Shown here: piece after piece, positions 37,085 to 47,771 of the stretch | Position numbering within the stretch: the first letter of the stretch is position 1 | Layout of the letters: every line of letters begins with the position of its first letter | Source: Zopfochytrium polystomum | Lineage: Eukaryota; Chytridiomycota; Chytridiomycetes; Chytridiales; Chytridiaceae | Assembly (NCBI GenBank): GCA_025765615.1 | Contig: JAIVFJ010000009.1 | Coordinates: 62,001-126,000 of the forward strand | Reading direction: 5' to 3' | Length of the DNA stretch: 64,000 bases | The notes under the pieces: generated by a model | What the model saw: the letters and a program-made list of their open reading frames with translations, nothing else | Database searches by the model: none | What the model was told of the DNA's origin: nothing | Position numbers and translations under genes: made by a program

Positions 37085-39527
37085 CTATTTCCCGTACATC
37101 TTGTTGATCTGGGATTGGTAACGAGCAATCAAGTCTTTGCGCTTGAGCTTCATCGCAGCCGTCTAATCAAGAAGTGATGTTAGTTGTCCAATACCGTCCA
37201 ATCAGAGCAAGGAGGAGAAAAAAAAACTGCTTACAAGGAGCCCATTCTGGGGAGTCCATTCCTCTCCGGCGATGTATGCTGCCTGCACAACCTCTGCAGG
37301 GGGAAGCCCCACACGCTTTGCAATGTCCTTCAAGTTTGCAAGGACTGCTGTGGTCACTTGTTTGGGTTTCACAAGCTCCGCAATATCAACAGAGTCAGGA
37401 TCAGTGAACAGCTTGAGTTCCTGGACAAGGTGGTGGATTTCCTTCTCATTGGGTTGAATGATTGCAACTGGGAAGGATTGCTCAGAGTCGCCGTAAATTA
37501 CAATGTTCTGCACATATGATGAGGTCTTGTACACTGATTCCAGTTTCTCCAGTGCAATGTATCTTGGATGATGTGTGAGTATCGACAAGACCACAGAGGA
37601 CGAAAACAAGAGGTGCAACTCACTCTCCATTTGCAAGCTTGACAAGATTCTTCTTGCGGTCAATCACAGAAAGAGAGCCATCTGGCTGCCACTCGCCAAT
37701 GTCTCCAGTCATCAACCAGCCATCATCCGTGATAGTCTCCTTTGTCTGCTGAGGTTGCTTGTAGTAGCCCCTCATAATGGAAGGGCCACGCAGCCAGATT
37801 TCACCCTGGGGTCTTGGCACGTTCTTGGAAGAGTAGCTGGTGTCAGGCACATCAACAAGCTTGATTTCCATCGAAGTCACAGGTGGCCCAACAATGCCAA
37901 GGCGGCTTGCTTGATCAATGTTCTGGACAGCAGCAACAGCACAGCACTCTGTCATTCCATAGCCGTTCACAATTGGGCACATGCTGCAGGTGAGGAACCG
38001 CTGGGTCGACTTCGGAATCGGTGCACCACCAGAGAGTGCAAATTTCAGTCGTCCGCCTGTTTGAGACTTGACTTTGTTAAAGACAATAGCATCAATCCAG
38101 CCAGTTGGCAAGCCCAAGCCAAGGAAAGTCCACTTCAAGTCCACAGCAAAGTTGAAAATCTTTTGTTGAACAGGAGATGCCTCGCGCAGCTTCACCAACA
38201 CTCCTTTGCGAATCCTGAAACGAAATAGGTCAGAATGCCGCACCTCGAGAAAAGAGTCCAAAGAATCACTCACGTTTCCCAAACTGCAGGAACACCAGCC
38301 ATGAGCGTTGGTTGCAGTTCTTTGATGTCTCCCAGGCAGTTGCGCACAGATGCATCCTGTCAGGGTCTTGACACTGCCATAGCCAAGCGTAATACCAAGG
38401 TGGAAGCAAGCCATCTCCACAGTAAATTCCAAAATGTGCGCCAGAGGAAGGTAGGCAAGGTAGTAATCCTCAGATCCAATGTAATCAACAATCAGATACT
38501 TTGCACCAGCAACTGCGCCAGAAGAACAAAGAGTCATTTGCTGAAAGTTGAGAGAATATGCCACTCACTTCCAGCAACTATGTTCTTGTGTTCCAAGACA
38601 ACACCTTTTGGGTTGCCTGTTGTTCCAGAAGGTGTACATGATGCATGCAATGTCATCAGGCTTGGGTGGCGAGGGAGGTGCAGGGTTTTGTTGTCCAAGG
38701 GTTTTGAGTTCAGCCAGGGACAGAAGCTTGATATGAGAGCAGCCTGTGCGGAAGGCCTCCAACTGCTGCAGCCGATGGTGTGCCAGTGTAGACAACGCTC
38801 TTGATGGTCTTCACAGTTGACGAAATCTTCACAATCATTGGAAGAAGATCTGCATTGGTGAAGATGGTGGTAATCTCACACTCCAAAAGAGAAAACGTCA
38901 GTCCCTCTTCACCAAGCGTGTCGTACGCCGTGGTGATTGTGAGGCCTTGCGTGAATGCAGCGTGCGCGAAGATCATCCACTCGTAGCTAGCGAAGAGAAT
39001 ATCAGTGGAACCAAATCAATGACCGAAAATTATGCGAAAAGTTCGATTCGGGTCGCTGCACACCTTGTTCCAGCGTACAGTGTGACCTTGTCTCCATGGT
39101 TGAGGCCAAGTTGCTTTAGACCAGCGCCATACGCGACGGCGAGCTCGTTGACTTGTGCGTACGTGAGCCAGTTGTACTTCGAGAGCTCAAAGTACTTCCA
39201 CTTCTTGATTTCCTTCTTTTCGACGCCAGCGACTACTTTCGTCACTTCCTTTTCCTCCTCGACAATTCGCACAAGGCTGCGGTATCCGATAATGTTCTTG
39301 TTGGGTGTGAGTCTGACGGCGCGGCTGAGGATGTCGTAGACAGTTTTGACGTCGGGGATAGGCGTTGTTGAAAGAGCGTCGAGCGAACGGACGTTGCGCC
39401 TGAGTTTTCCTTCTCCCGGCTTTTCCGCGCCGACCGGCACAGCGCGTGGTTTCCCGATGCGCGTGGTGAATAGATAGATTGGAAGGAGAAGTGCAACGAG
39501 CACCCACACAAAGAAGGTGCCAAGCAT
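37085..39527 (-). CDS. Long-chain acyl-CoA synthetase, copy 2 (three +1 breaks)
   Basis: Full-length Faa1/Faa4-type enzyme activating long-chain fatty acids. It starts MLGTFFVWVLVALLLPIYLF, a membrane-anchor helix, then SLDALSTTPIPDVKTVYDI, WLTYAQVNELA, SYEWMIFAHAAFTQG, ITTAYDTLGEEGLTFSL and IFTNADLLP. The AMP-binding P-loop should read YTSGTTGNPKGVVLEH, but the sequence has an extra T at about 38,629-38,630 inside it. Further extra bases lie near 38,759-38,760 and 38,356-38,357. All three are +1, and downstream frames are well conserved. After the shifts come YYLAYLPLAHILEF, NGYGMTECC, GDIGEWQPDGS and DRKKNLVKLANGE. TAG is at 37,085-37,087. The 3' half is an inverted near-duplicate of positions 1-1,163. 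The extra bases of the two copies are at different places. Confidence 0.9.
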
Positions 39528-39990
39528 TCTGTTTGCGCACTGGGTTGCTGTGTGTTTCGGGCAACGAGTCGGAAGTTGATCAGAAAGTCGCTGTCACGCA
39601 AGTGAGGGAAGCGTAAGTTCGGACAAAGAGACAGGGTCTTCCCAATGACACCAAACGAAGCGAGCGAGCGTCGGTCACGATGCGTTGGGAGCCGTTTTTA
39701 GATTGCAGCAGCAGTGAGTTGATCGGCCAACGATGGTGGCGAATCCGATGGAATCAGTTTAGGTTCGGCGTTAAGCTTGACGCCACCGTTGGAATGCGGT
39801 GTCGCCATCGTCGTCGCCGCCGCATCGCTGCTCATTGGAACGCGCAGCGCAGTACCGCATGTGTTTTGTGCGAAGACTGCACGGGAAAGAGCGTGTGAAG
39901 GGGAGGGAATGGGGGAGGGCGCGGGCCTCACCAGCTGCTTCGAGGTTTCAAGGGGTTGTGTGGCTGAGGATGGGGCGACTGTTTCTCGTC

Positions 39991-40028
<38 letters not shown>

Positions 40029-40451
40029 AATTTTTGATTTTGTCCCTCTTTGTTGCTGTCGTCTCAAGGGGAGAGGGAGGGAGTGGGAGGGAGGGAGGCC
40101 GAAGACAGGACGGACCGACGGACGGACGCGTCTTTCTCCGGTTTGTGATCTGATTGATTGGCGTTTGTTTTGGCGCAGCACAACTAACAAAAGAGTAAAC
40201 CCATGCATGCATGTGCATGCTGCTCAAGCTTAATGTTGTTTGTTTGTTCGAACAGAAGGGGACGCGAGAAGGGTGGAGAGTGTGGAAAAAAACGCTGCTC
40301 AATGTGACCCGACAACACGCTCGAGTTTAAAAAGCAAGAAAAAAAAAAAAATGGAAGAGGCGACGGCTCGGTAAAAAGCCGTAATCCAGACTCACAAAAG
40401 CATTAACGACGGCCTCGCCCGCGTGCGCGGTTGAAAAATTTGCGGCCCTTT
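39528..40451. other. Promoter region of acyl-CoA synthetase copy 2, with poly-T
   Basis: No supported gene. A minus-strand frame at 39,698-39,931 contains MSSDAAATTMATPHSNGG, but it ends before the synthetase start and has no homolog I know. A 36-nt poly-T lies within this stretch. Confidence 0.35.
39992..40027 (+). repeat. Poly-T tract (36 nt)
   Basis: An uninterrupted run of 36 T about 470 nt upstream of the acyl-CoA synthetase copy 2 start (poly-A on that gene's strand). Confidence 0.95.
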
Positions 40452-41494
40452 TCAAAAGTCCTTATACCCCTTGGCGGCAGCGCTCCAGAGTTTGCCGGCA
40501 GTGCCCAACGCCTTGCCTGGTGTCGTTGCCGATTGACAGTTTTTTGTATGTAGCCAAGTCGCAAAACATTGACCGTGCGAGATGGTTGGTGCAAGTTAAT
40601 TCTAAATCCACTTTGAAATAGTTGGGAGCTAACCTCCAGGAGCCGCACCAACAACGCCTTTGATGATATGGCCCTTTGATTCGCTCATGATGCCTGTGAA
40701 TATAGATGGGAAAAGTCTGAATCAGAATATGTTTTATGGATTGGACACACATCTCACTTCCAAAGGACTTGCGGTTCTTGATTCCATTCCCGATTGTGAA
40801 GGCCTGTCTTCCAAAATGCTTTGTTGCCGTGATAGGCCCTGCCGACTGCCAGTGGGTGATGGATGGGGGGATGGTTTGAAAGTAGGTTGAGTAATGTTTG
40901 AAAGGAGCCGCATTGCTGAAGACTCTCGGTCGTCCTTCTCGCCCACTTCGGTCCAGTTAAAAAACGCAAGAGAAAAAGGAATCTCACATGGGGTCGCGCT
41001 CACAGCCGTCATGGCGATGTCTCCAACCTTGAATCAAATAAAGTCGCAAGCGAAATTAGCGCCGAAGGCAGACAGAGCGACACGAAAATTATCAAACGCG
41101 AAAGCCCACCGGTCCAGTCGCCTTCTTGACTTGCTTGGCAATGTTGATTGCACCTTTACCAACCTATTACGGTCCAGACAGAAAAGAAATGATCGACGAG
41201 GGTGTTGATAAGAATTGCAGAGCAAAGGCGAGTGTGGAAATTCTCATACTCCCACCCACGTTGCCTTACATCTTTGATCTTTCTGAATGCATCGTCGAAG
41301 AAGCCACGGCGGTAGAGGTGCGCGTAGGCCGCAGCGAATGCGGCGTGCTGTACTGAGCTCCGTCGGTGCAGTAGAGCGCTCTCTTGGGCGTTAGCTTCTT
41401 CTTCAGCCAGACGGCGGAGCGTCTCGGCCGGAGCAGGTGCGGCCGACCCGAGGACGGCGGCGAGGAGAAGGAGTGAAAGAAGCAAGCGGCGCAT
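40452..41494 (-). CDS. Secreted basic protein, unknown family
   Basis: I do not recognise this family. Exon 1 starts MRRLLLSLLLLAAVLGSAAPA, a clear signal peptide, and continues ETLRRLAEEEANAQES with a helical, Ala-rich stretch to FFDDAFRKIKD. Downstream exons, joined by good GT-AG sites, read VGKGAINIAKQVKKATG, VGDIAMTAVSATP, FGRQAFTIGNGIKNRKSFGS, MSESKGHIIKGVVGAAPG and GKALGTAGKLWSAAAKGYKDF, ending with TGA at 40,452-40,454. The mature part is short, Gly/Lys/Ala-rich and repetitive (GKGA, GKAL, IIKGVV), and looks amphipathic. That could suit a secreted helical peptide or precursor, but no function should be assumed. A TATA box lies about 98 nt upstream of the ATG. Confidence 0.6.
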
Positions 41495-41591
41495 TTCTGT
41501 GATTGCGACTTGGGGAAGTGGTGGCTGAGTGTTTAGAGCTTGCAAGTAGAGTTTTCTTCTTTCGTTGTGATTGTGGGGTCAAGGCGTTGCT

Positions 41592-41599
41592 CTTTTATA
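41592..41599 (-). promoter_or_regulatory. TATA box of the secreted basic protein gene
   Basis: TATAAAAG on the minus strand lies about 98 nt upstream of the ATG at 41,494 and in the right orientation. Confidence 0.55.
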
Positions 41600-42616
41600 T
41601 CAAAATGCCGGGTGCTTTTCCTTTTCGTGCTGCTTTGAGGTGGTGCCTCCCAGCCCACGACAGACACTGACTGGAACGTGGGCACAAGCAATGGATGGAA
41701 AAGCGGCGCCTGCTGGCTGGTGTTTTTGAACTGGTGTCGATTTGAACATGAAAAGATGGTACCTTAGCTAAGCAGGTTGAGGAAGCTGACTATTGAGCAA
41801 CAAGTTCCAAGTTTGATCCTTCATGACCCTTGTCAAGGAAAAATTGGGGGTTTTCCCCTGTGTATTGTGAGACTGCACCAAGGTCTCAGTAATTAAGTCT
41901 GGGGATTTTATTCGCAAAAACAAGCGTACTTGTTGTAGGATTCCTTATTCCCAGTTCTTTAGTTTCCAAGGCGTTATCAAAGTGTATTTGCAGCTAACCT
42001 GTCTTTGTTATTGAGACTGCCAGAGGTGCCGAAGGCACTGAGGCTGCTCTTCCTTGATTTTTGGATTATGAAAATGATAATTCGCAATAGTTGTTATGTT
42101 GACTTATTGACCTTCCTTCCTTTATGTTAAAGCGAATAATAAAGAAATCTCTTGTGAGAAACAGGCATTTTCCAGCTTTCAGAATCTTCTACTTCCCACA
42201 CCCGACATTAACTGTGGTGATTATTCAAGTTCCAGGCATTTGGCTGTGTTAGTCAGTGTCCCTTGGTTCATTTGTGTGGTTTGCGCTGTCCAACTAGGGA
42301 GGGAGTAGCATAAAGCTTGCTCAACGGTTTCTCTCTCTTCATTTCCCGCACGACACGCGTATGGCTGGAGGTGGACGGTTGTCCACGTGACTTTCCGCCC
42401 CTGCCCATCAGGGTTCTTGAATTTATAATACCGCTTGAAATCCCCAAACAGAACAAACAAGCAAGACATAAGTTTCATGCTGGCAGAAGAGCCGGTTTTG
42501 CAGAATGCAATTTTGATTTATTTTGATTTTTGGTACAAATCTCGTAGAATTAGCTGTCTTTGCTTTCAAGTACTTGCAGAGTGTTCACACCGGAAATGTT
42601 TCTTTTAAGCAAGCCT
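41600..42616. other. AT-rich region without a supported gene
   Basis: A minus-strand frame of 85 codons (42,221-42,478, MKLMSCLFVLFGDFK...) and its shadows lack a recognisable domain or good splice context. It may be a remnant of a repeat. The left part serves as upstream region of the secreted-protein gene. Confidence 0.35.
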
Positions 42617-45600
42617 TCACTTCCGTTTGCGTTCAGTACGACGCTCTGCTCGAACAGGCTGGGCCCGACTCGTTGTTCCTCTCGATCGAGTCCTGTGGAC
42701 AATCGGGCTGTATTCCTCGTCTTTTTCCAAAAATTCAGTCGTGGCGTTACGAGCCGAAGGAACGCGCTTCACCGGGCACACCTCCTTGTCTGCGGCTTTC
42801 GATTCCGCATCGGCTTGCAGTGTGCCACGCGCCCGCCGGGTCCTTTTTGGCAAATGGCCCGTGTCGGAGCAGCTGGACTCTTCTTCCAGACACTGCAAAT
42901 CCACAATGGGTTTTGAACGAGCCCGAGTAGAACGCCGCAAGGTAACAGGCTCTTCTGGCGCTTCTTGAGAGCTGTCAGCCTGTCTTCCCTCTACTTTGCG
43001 AAATGATGGAGCAATTATAGGGATTGGCTCTGCAGCATCCTCATTTGGAACTGCAGGTGCCGCCGTTTCCGCAGCTCGAGCGGGTCGGCGGGATCTCTTT
43101 TTGGAGGAAGCACTTGGATTTGGATTTAAATTTGAACTGGACAAGTCCTTCAGTGGCATCGCTTGCTCAAGTGGCTCAGGACTTTCTTCAAGCACCTTGG
43201 CACCATCTCCGGCATTGCCTGTTAAGTCCGCATCGGCATCTGACATCAGCGCTACAGTCCGAGCCACACGTTTTCGGCGGGCTGATTTTACGGCGCTTGC
43301 AGGGAGTGCGAACTCAGTTTCCAGATTTTTGCGTAGCGATGGGGTGTCCTCAATTTCCAACTCAGTCCGTTTGCGGCGTCGAGAACTCTTGATGGTTTTG
43401 GTTTCATTAAGACTTGATCTCGGTGGTGATGGGGAATGCAACACCTCTTGAGTGCCGCGTCCACTCGTACATTTAGGGATTGGTGAAAAGAAGGAACGAG
43501 GGCTGATGGGTTTATCAATTATGGCTCCTGCATCGGGTTTTGATTTTACACTGGAGCGATGCTGAGAGATGGGGGAAGGATCTATTAAGGGTCCAGTCAA
43601 ACACTGGACGCTTGTATCACCGCAATCTTGCGGGGACAGAGGCTTCATGTAATCTTGGGAAGCATTTCCTCCAGAGAATGTTTCACTCGAATTAGACTTA
43701 CGGCCGAAAACGTTTTCGAAAGCTGTAGGGTCTGCTTCGAGTATGATATCCAATACATCATCACCGACAGAAATTGCTGTTTCCTGTGTCCAGAAATTAT
43801 CCGAACGAAGGGAGGTAACAGGGTCTTCCGCAATTGCTTCTTCTTGGACTAACAGAGAAGTGCCTTCCAAGTGATCCATCCAGAATGTTTCTTCATTAGG
43901 TGAAACTATTCGATTGGTCTCATTGAGAACAGTTCCGGGAACAATTACTCTAGCTTCGAGTGCATATCCTCCAGGTTCGCACAAATCTCCTGTTTCCTCA
44001 TTTGTGCTGAATTGTTGATCATACATATCGAAGTAATCACTTTCGTTCAGTTCAAAAGAGGTGTTTGAAAAGCCTTTGGGTTGCCACAGGCACTTTTCAG
44101 TGAAGTCCTGCACAGAAGAGCTCTGCATGGGCTCATTGATCGCATCGACAACATTTGTATCGAGTTGGTTGCTGATATTGGCAGGGCTTTCTCCAGGCTC
44201 AGCTAATTGCAGCCCCAAACAGTCATTCCCAGTTCGCTTTCCTCGTAATCCATAAAAATTGCGGGGGCTATTGGCACCATTGAATTGGAAAGAAGAAAGT
44301 GCCGCCTTTGAACCCCTTTTGGGCTTGGGCGAGGGTTTACTTGTTTCAGAATGCACATCCAGGTCTGGTAGGTCCCTAGGAGGTTGGACTATGCTTCGAC
44401 GTAGAATCGGACCACAAACCCCAGCTCGAGGGGTAGTGGTGGCGTGGTCGCCACGCTTTACAGGAGTAGCAGGTGGCTCTGCCTCATCGAAAATTTCTGG
44501 ACTCAGCTGCAAACGGTCAATAACGCCCAAAGAAAGGAGCTTCACTCACTTCTGGTCCAAACGTGACTCGCTTTTTTCTCTGAGAATCTCCTTCAAACTG
44601 GGATTTTGATAAAGGGGTTTTGATAGCAATGTCTGTGGGAATACTGTCCATAACCCGAGTTGGAGACGTTGGGGAAGCAAGATCTCTAATGTGTTCAGCA
44701 ATTGTGTGGGAGTCTAGGAAAAGGTCTTCCAGCTCAGCCTTTATAATGGCCTGGCATTGCATCAGGTACAGTTAAAAGAAAACAATTTGTGACCCACATT
44801 GTTTGTAGAGCAGCTATCTTGGTTCAAAACTTCAAGTTTTGTAGCCAGTGAAGGCGAAGCAAAGGGGCTTCCTGTTAAAAGGTCTGCACCAAAAGCCATT
44901 GATGTAGGAGCAGGCTTGTGAGCAGCCAACTCAAGAGTCATGTCATTAAGTGACTGAGGACATGGAGATGAGGGACTGCCTAATGGGCAGTCCATTGCAA
45001 ACGTGCCAATCGCCAGTTTCTTTAGTGGTCCAACTGGTCTGGTCGTGGCTGCAGCAAGAGTCCGTAGAGCTCGCCGGGTCTGTTTCGGTGTGCCTGGACA
45101 GGTTGGACCGTCTGAAGCTGCTGTAGAGTTCATAATTGAAGACTCCGCCAGTGGGCCCTTCAATCAATTGGAAAAAGCATGAGCTATTTCAACTAGTATT
45201 CAAATCTCACCTTTCTTGGAAATTCAATCCGGAAACTGCGAGAGCTGATTGAAAAAACGTCTTTATTCTGGAGCTCTTCTGGCCCATTGGCAATCACTCG
45301 GCCGTTCAGGACTGTCCCGTTGCCGCTTTCGTTCTGTAGAAACATCTGCTTGTGGTATAAGCACATGAGTGACTGGTAGTATAACGGTGCTACCTTGTTG
45401 GTGTTGACATCAACCAAGATGCTAGCGTGCAATCGAGAGACTTCAGGAACTTTCACTCTGATGGTGCAGTTGTCATCCCTAAATTGCGGCTTCAATATAG
45501 TGGTCAAACGAGACCAACAGAAGGCACAGCCTACCTTCCAAACGAACAGATAGGACCATTCAAAGGAAAGAGGCTGCTCATAAGTGTTAGAGGAGACGAA

Positions 45601-45735
45601 CGTACAACACACTGAAATGCGAGAAAATGTCCTTCCAACTTACGCGCCATCTCTGCCAGTTCGCCGTATAACGACCACGCGGCCGAACACGCCCATATCG
45701 CGGCTGGGGGTGTCGTCGCCTGTGTTGTCCCGCAT
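42617..45735 (-). CDS. FHA-domain protein with Ki-67/RepoMan-type PP1-docking motif
   Basis: This is probably a nuclear chromosome-associated protein. The N-terminus reads MGVFGRVVVIRRTGRDG, LFPLNGPICSFGR, CTIRVKVPEVSRLHASI, ESGNGTVLNGRVI and SRSFRIEFPRK, a forkhead-associated domain with the layout of Ki-67. A middle region follows. Across an intron at about 44,513-44,557 the protein joins RVTFGPE to LSPEIFDEAEPPATPVKRG. That is an RVxF protein-phosphatase-1 docking site followed by the PEIFD...PP.TP..RG segment that defines the Ki-67/RepoMan PP1-binding module. The roughly 640-codon last exon is Ser/Pro-rich with basic clusters (SSRRRKR, SARRKR, SKKRSRR, KRTRRAR), likely nuclear-localisation or DNA-binding. 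All exons read cleanly. ATG 45,735 is chosen; 45,695 also would work. Confidence 0.8.
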
Positions 45736-46175
45736 TTCCGGACAAAAATTTTGTAGGTGGCCAAATAATTCGGGTCGCTGCAACTAGTGGACAAAAGAGT
45801 TAAAATTAGGGGGCGAGTGAGAGGTGCCGAGGTCGGAGCCGCCATCCCGGGTCTAGTGCCCCTCCGCGCTTGCCACAGCTAGCTGGTTGTCACGGGTTGG
45901 ATCCGGCCTCGCCACTCGCCGATCCGAGTGAGGCGCTTGCGAGCTTCGTTCACAGCGTGGAAGATCATCGAGATCGTGGGGTCCAGATCCAGTCGCTTCT
46001 ACATTCAGATCGCTGGCTGGCGCCTGCGAAGCCTCCGACCTGCGAAGGGGGAGGGACAGGGCAGATGTGCGGGTGGAGGGGTCGTGCGGCGCGTTCGCGG
46101 ATAGCCTGTCGGACGCTCACCTTTGTTTGCCCAAGAAAAACACTTGTTGCCAGAAACGAAAAAGAAAAGGTTCCG

Positions 46176-46203
<28 letters not shown>
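46176..46203 (+). repeat. Poly-A tract (28 nt) abutting the OST2 start codon
   Basis: A run of 28 A whose last base is the A of the ATG at 46,203. If this ATG is used, the mRNA has a poly(A) leader directly at the initiation codon. Confidence 0.9.
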
Positions 46204-46207
<4 letters not shown>

Positions 46208-46781
46208 GAAACCAACGTCATCAGCAGGAGCCGTCGGCCGCCACAACATCTGCCGCGTCGGCCACCACACCCACAAAGAAGCGATCGGGATCGGCCGCGG
46301 ACGGATCCAACACTTCCGAGTTTGTCGCGCAGCAGTCGCAGCTCGTCCAGCGGCTGCTCGCCGCCTACTTTGAGACGACCCCGCAAACCCTCAAGCTGAT
46401 CGACGCTTACCTCGTTTGCGTCATGCTGACCGGGATCATCCAGTTCGTTTACGTGGTGGTTGCGGGTACTTTTCCGTTCAACTCGTTCTTGTCGGGATTC
46501 ATCGCATCGGTTGGAGCGTTCGTCCTCGGGGGTGAGTGTTTTGGGGCTCATAATCATGGCGTCGATGTGGACAATGAACTGAAAGTGTTGGCCTTCAATC
46601 CAGCGAATCTCCGAATTCAGTTGAATCCCAAGAATGACTTTGGTGGTTTGAGCCCAGAAGCGTAAGCTATCTATTTCGCGTGACTCGGCTGCGAAACTGA
46701 CAACTGCATTGCAGAGCGTTTGCAGAGTTTGCGTTCTGCTCGGCCGTCTTTTATGGTTTCGTCGTCAATTTCCTCGGTTGA
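46203..46781 (+). CDS. OST2: Oligosaccharyltransferase subunit Ost2/DAD1 (one +1 break)
   Basis: A small ER membrane subunit of the N-glycosylation oligosaccharyltransferase. Exon 1 carries an Ala/Thr-rich N-terminus, then [40 protein letters not shown] and [21 protein letters not shown]. Exon 2 reads [18 protein letters not shown]. Exon 3 reads [21 protein letters not shown] with TGA at 46,779-46,781. These are the family's helices and its conserved LRIQxNPxN...SPE motif. The only ATG in place, at 46,203, is one base out of frame with the conserved body. A base near 46,227-46,228 must be skipped, or initiation is elsewhere. The upstream frame has no ATG, only a poly-lysine run from the poly-A. 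Confidence 0.9.
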
Positions 46782-47771
46782 TTGCTTGGAAAGCTCGACT
46801 GTGGAGAATGTTAATAAATCGATTGCTGGGGTAATCTTTCCCCAAAGCAGAGCATAATGAAACTGCAACCAACCGAGCAACCAGCTCCTGGGACCGGAAC
46901 TCGCGTGGGTTTCTTCGCGGGAGTGGCCGTTCGTTCCATCTATAAATTATTAGCATAGTGGCTGTGAAATTTCGCGGCTCACCCGAAACGGCGGATGTCG
47001 GCATCATGCGTAGCTTTGTATGTTATTTTCGAGGCGCTCATTCTTGTTTGCTCACCTTACCCCCTGTCGGCGAGAGCACGAGCGCTCGTACATTTGCAAC
47101 GAGGCCACTTCGGCTCGCAGCGTTTCTCAGTGAAGGGACTGGGGACGAATGACAGCCTCATCAAGGGCCTCTCACACCGCAGCCCGGAGCACCAAACTCA
47201 TTGCCCACCAACATTGCAATTCGCGACAGATGCGGACCTGATGGAGGAACAAGCAATAATAAAATCGCACAACTCTCTGAGCGACTGTTTCCTCCTCACG
47301 CGTCGGAAGAAGTGGGGCTGAAGGAAGGAAGGCTGGTTGTTTGAAGACTATCAGAGAAAAAGCATACCAAAACAAAACTGTTTCTAGCAAGGGGAAAAAG
47401 CAAGGGCAGATAAGACATCACTTGAAGGAAACACACAAACACACAATAAAAGTTGCCTTGCGGCACGCACGTTGATAGAATTGTCTAAACAGGTCGGGAG
47501 GAGGGGCAAGTACAGAAAGAACCTTACGCTGTGCTCCTCATTGGGAACAAGCAGGATCCCGGAAATGGGAGGACTGGAGGTAGGGGAAACAGCATTGGTG
47601 GGGAGGGGCACTGCTCTCACGAAGCAAAGAAGAAATGGTCGACGTAAGTAGAAGGCGTACAAAGAAGAAAAAAAGGAAAATAAGACATCCATGCAAAACT
47701 TTAAAACCAAATTGGTGCCGACGCGCGAGCGGGCGGTGAAGTTCTAAGTTTGATAATTTAGGTGGGACGAT
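46782..47771. other. Convergent 3' region of OST2 and WSC gene 1
   Basis: No gene supported. Short open frames on both strands show no motif. Confidence 0.5.

Noticed and set aside
39698..39931. Minus-strand frame (MSSDAAATTMATPHSNGG...) upstream of acyl-CoA synthetase copy 2
   Set aside because: Could be a leader exon, but no splice site joins it to the synthetase and the synthetase has its own good start.
41757..41830. Possible tRNA near TAGCTAAGCAGGTTGAGG
   Set aside because: D-stem and acceptor stem do not pair and no anticodon arm can be drawn.
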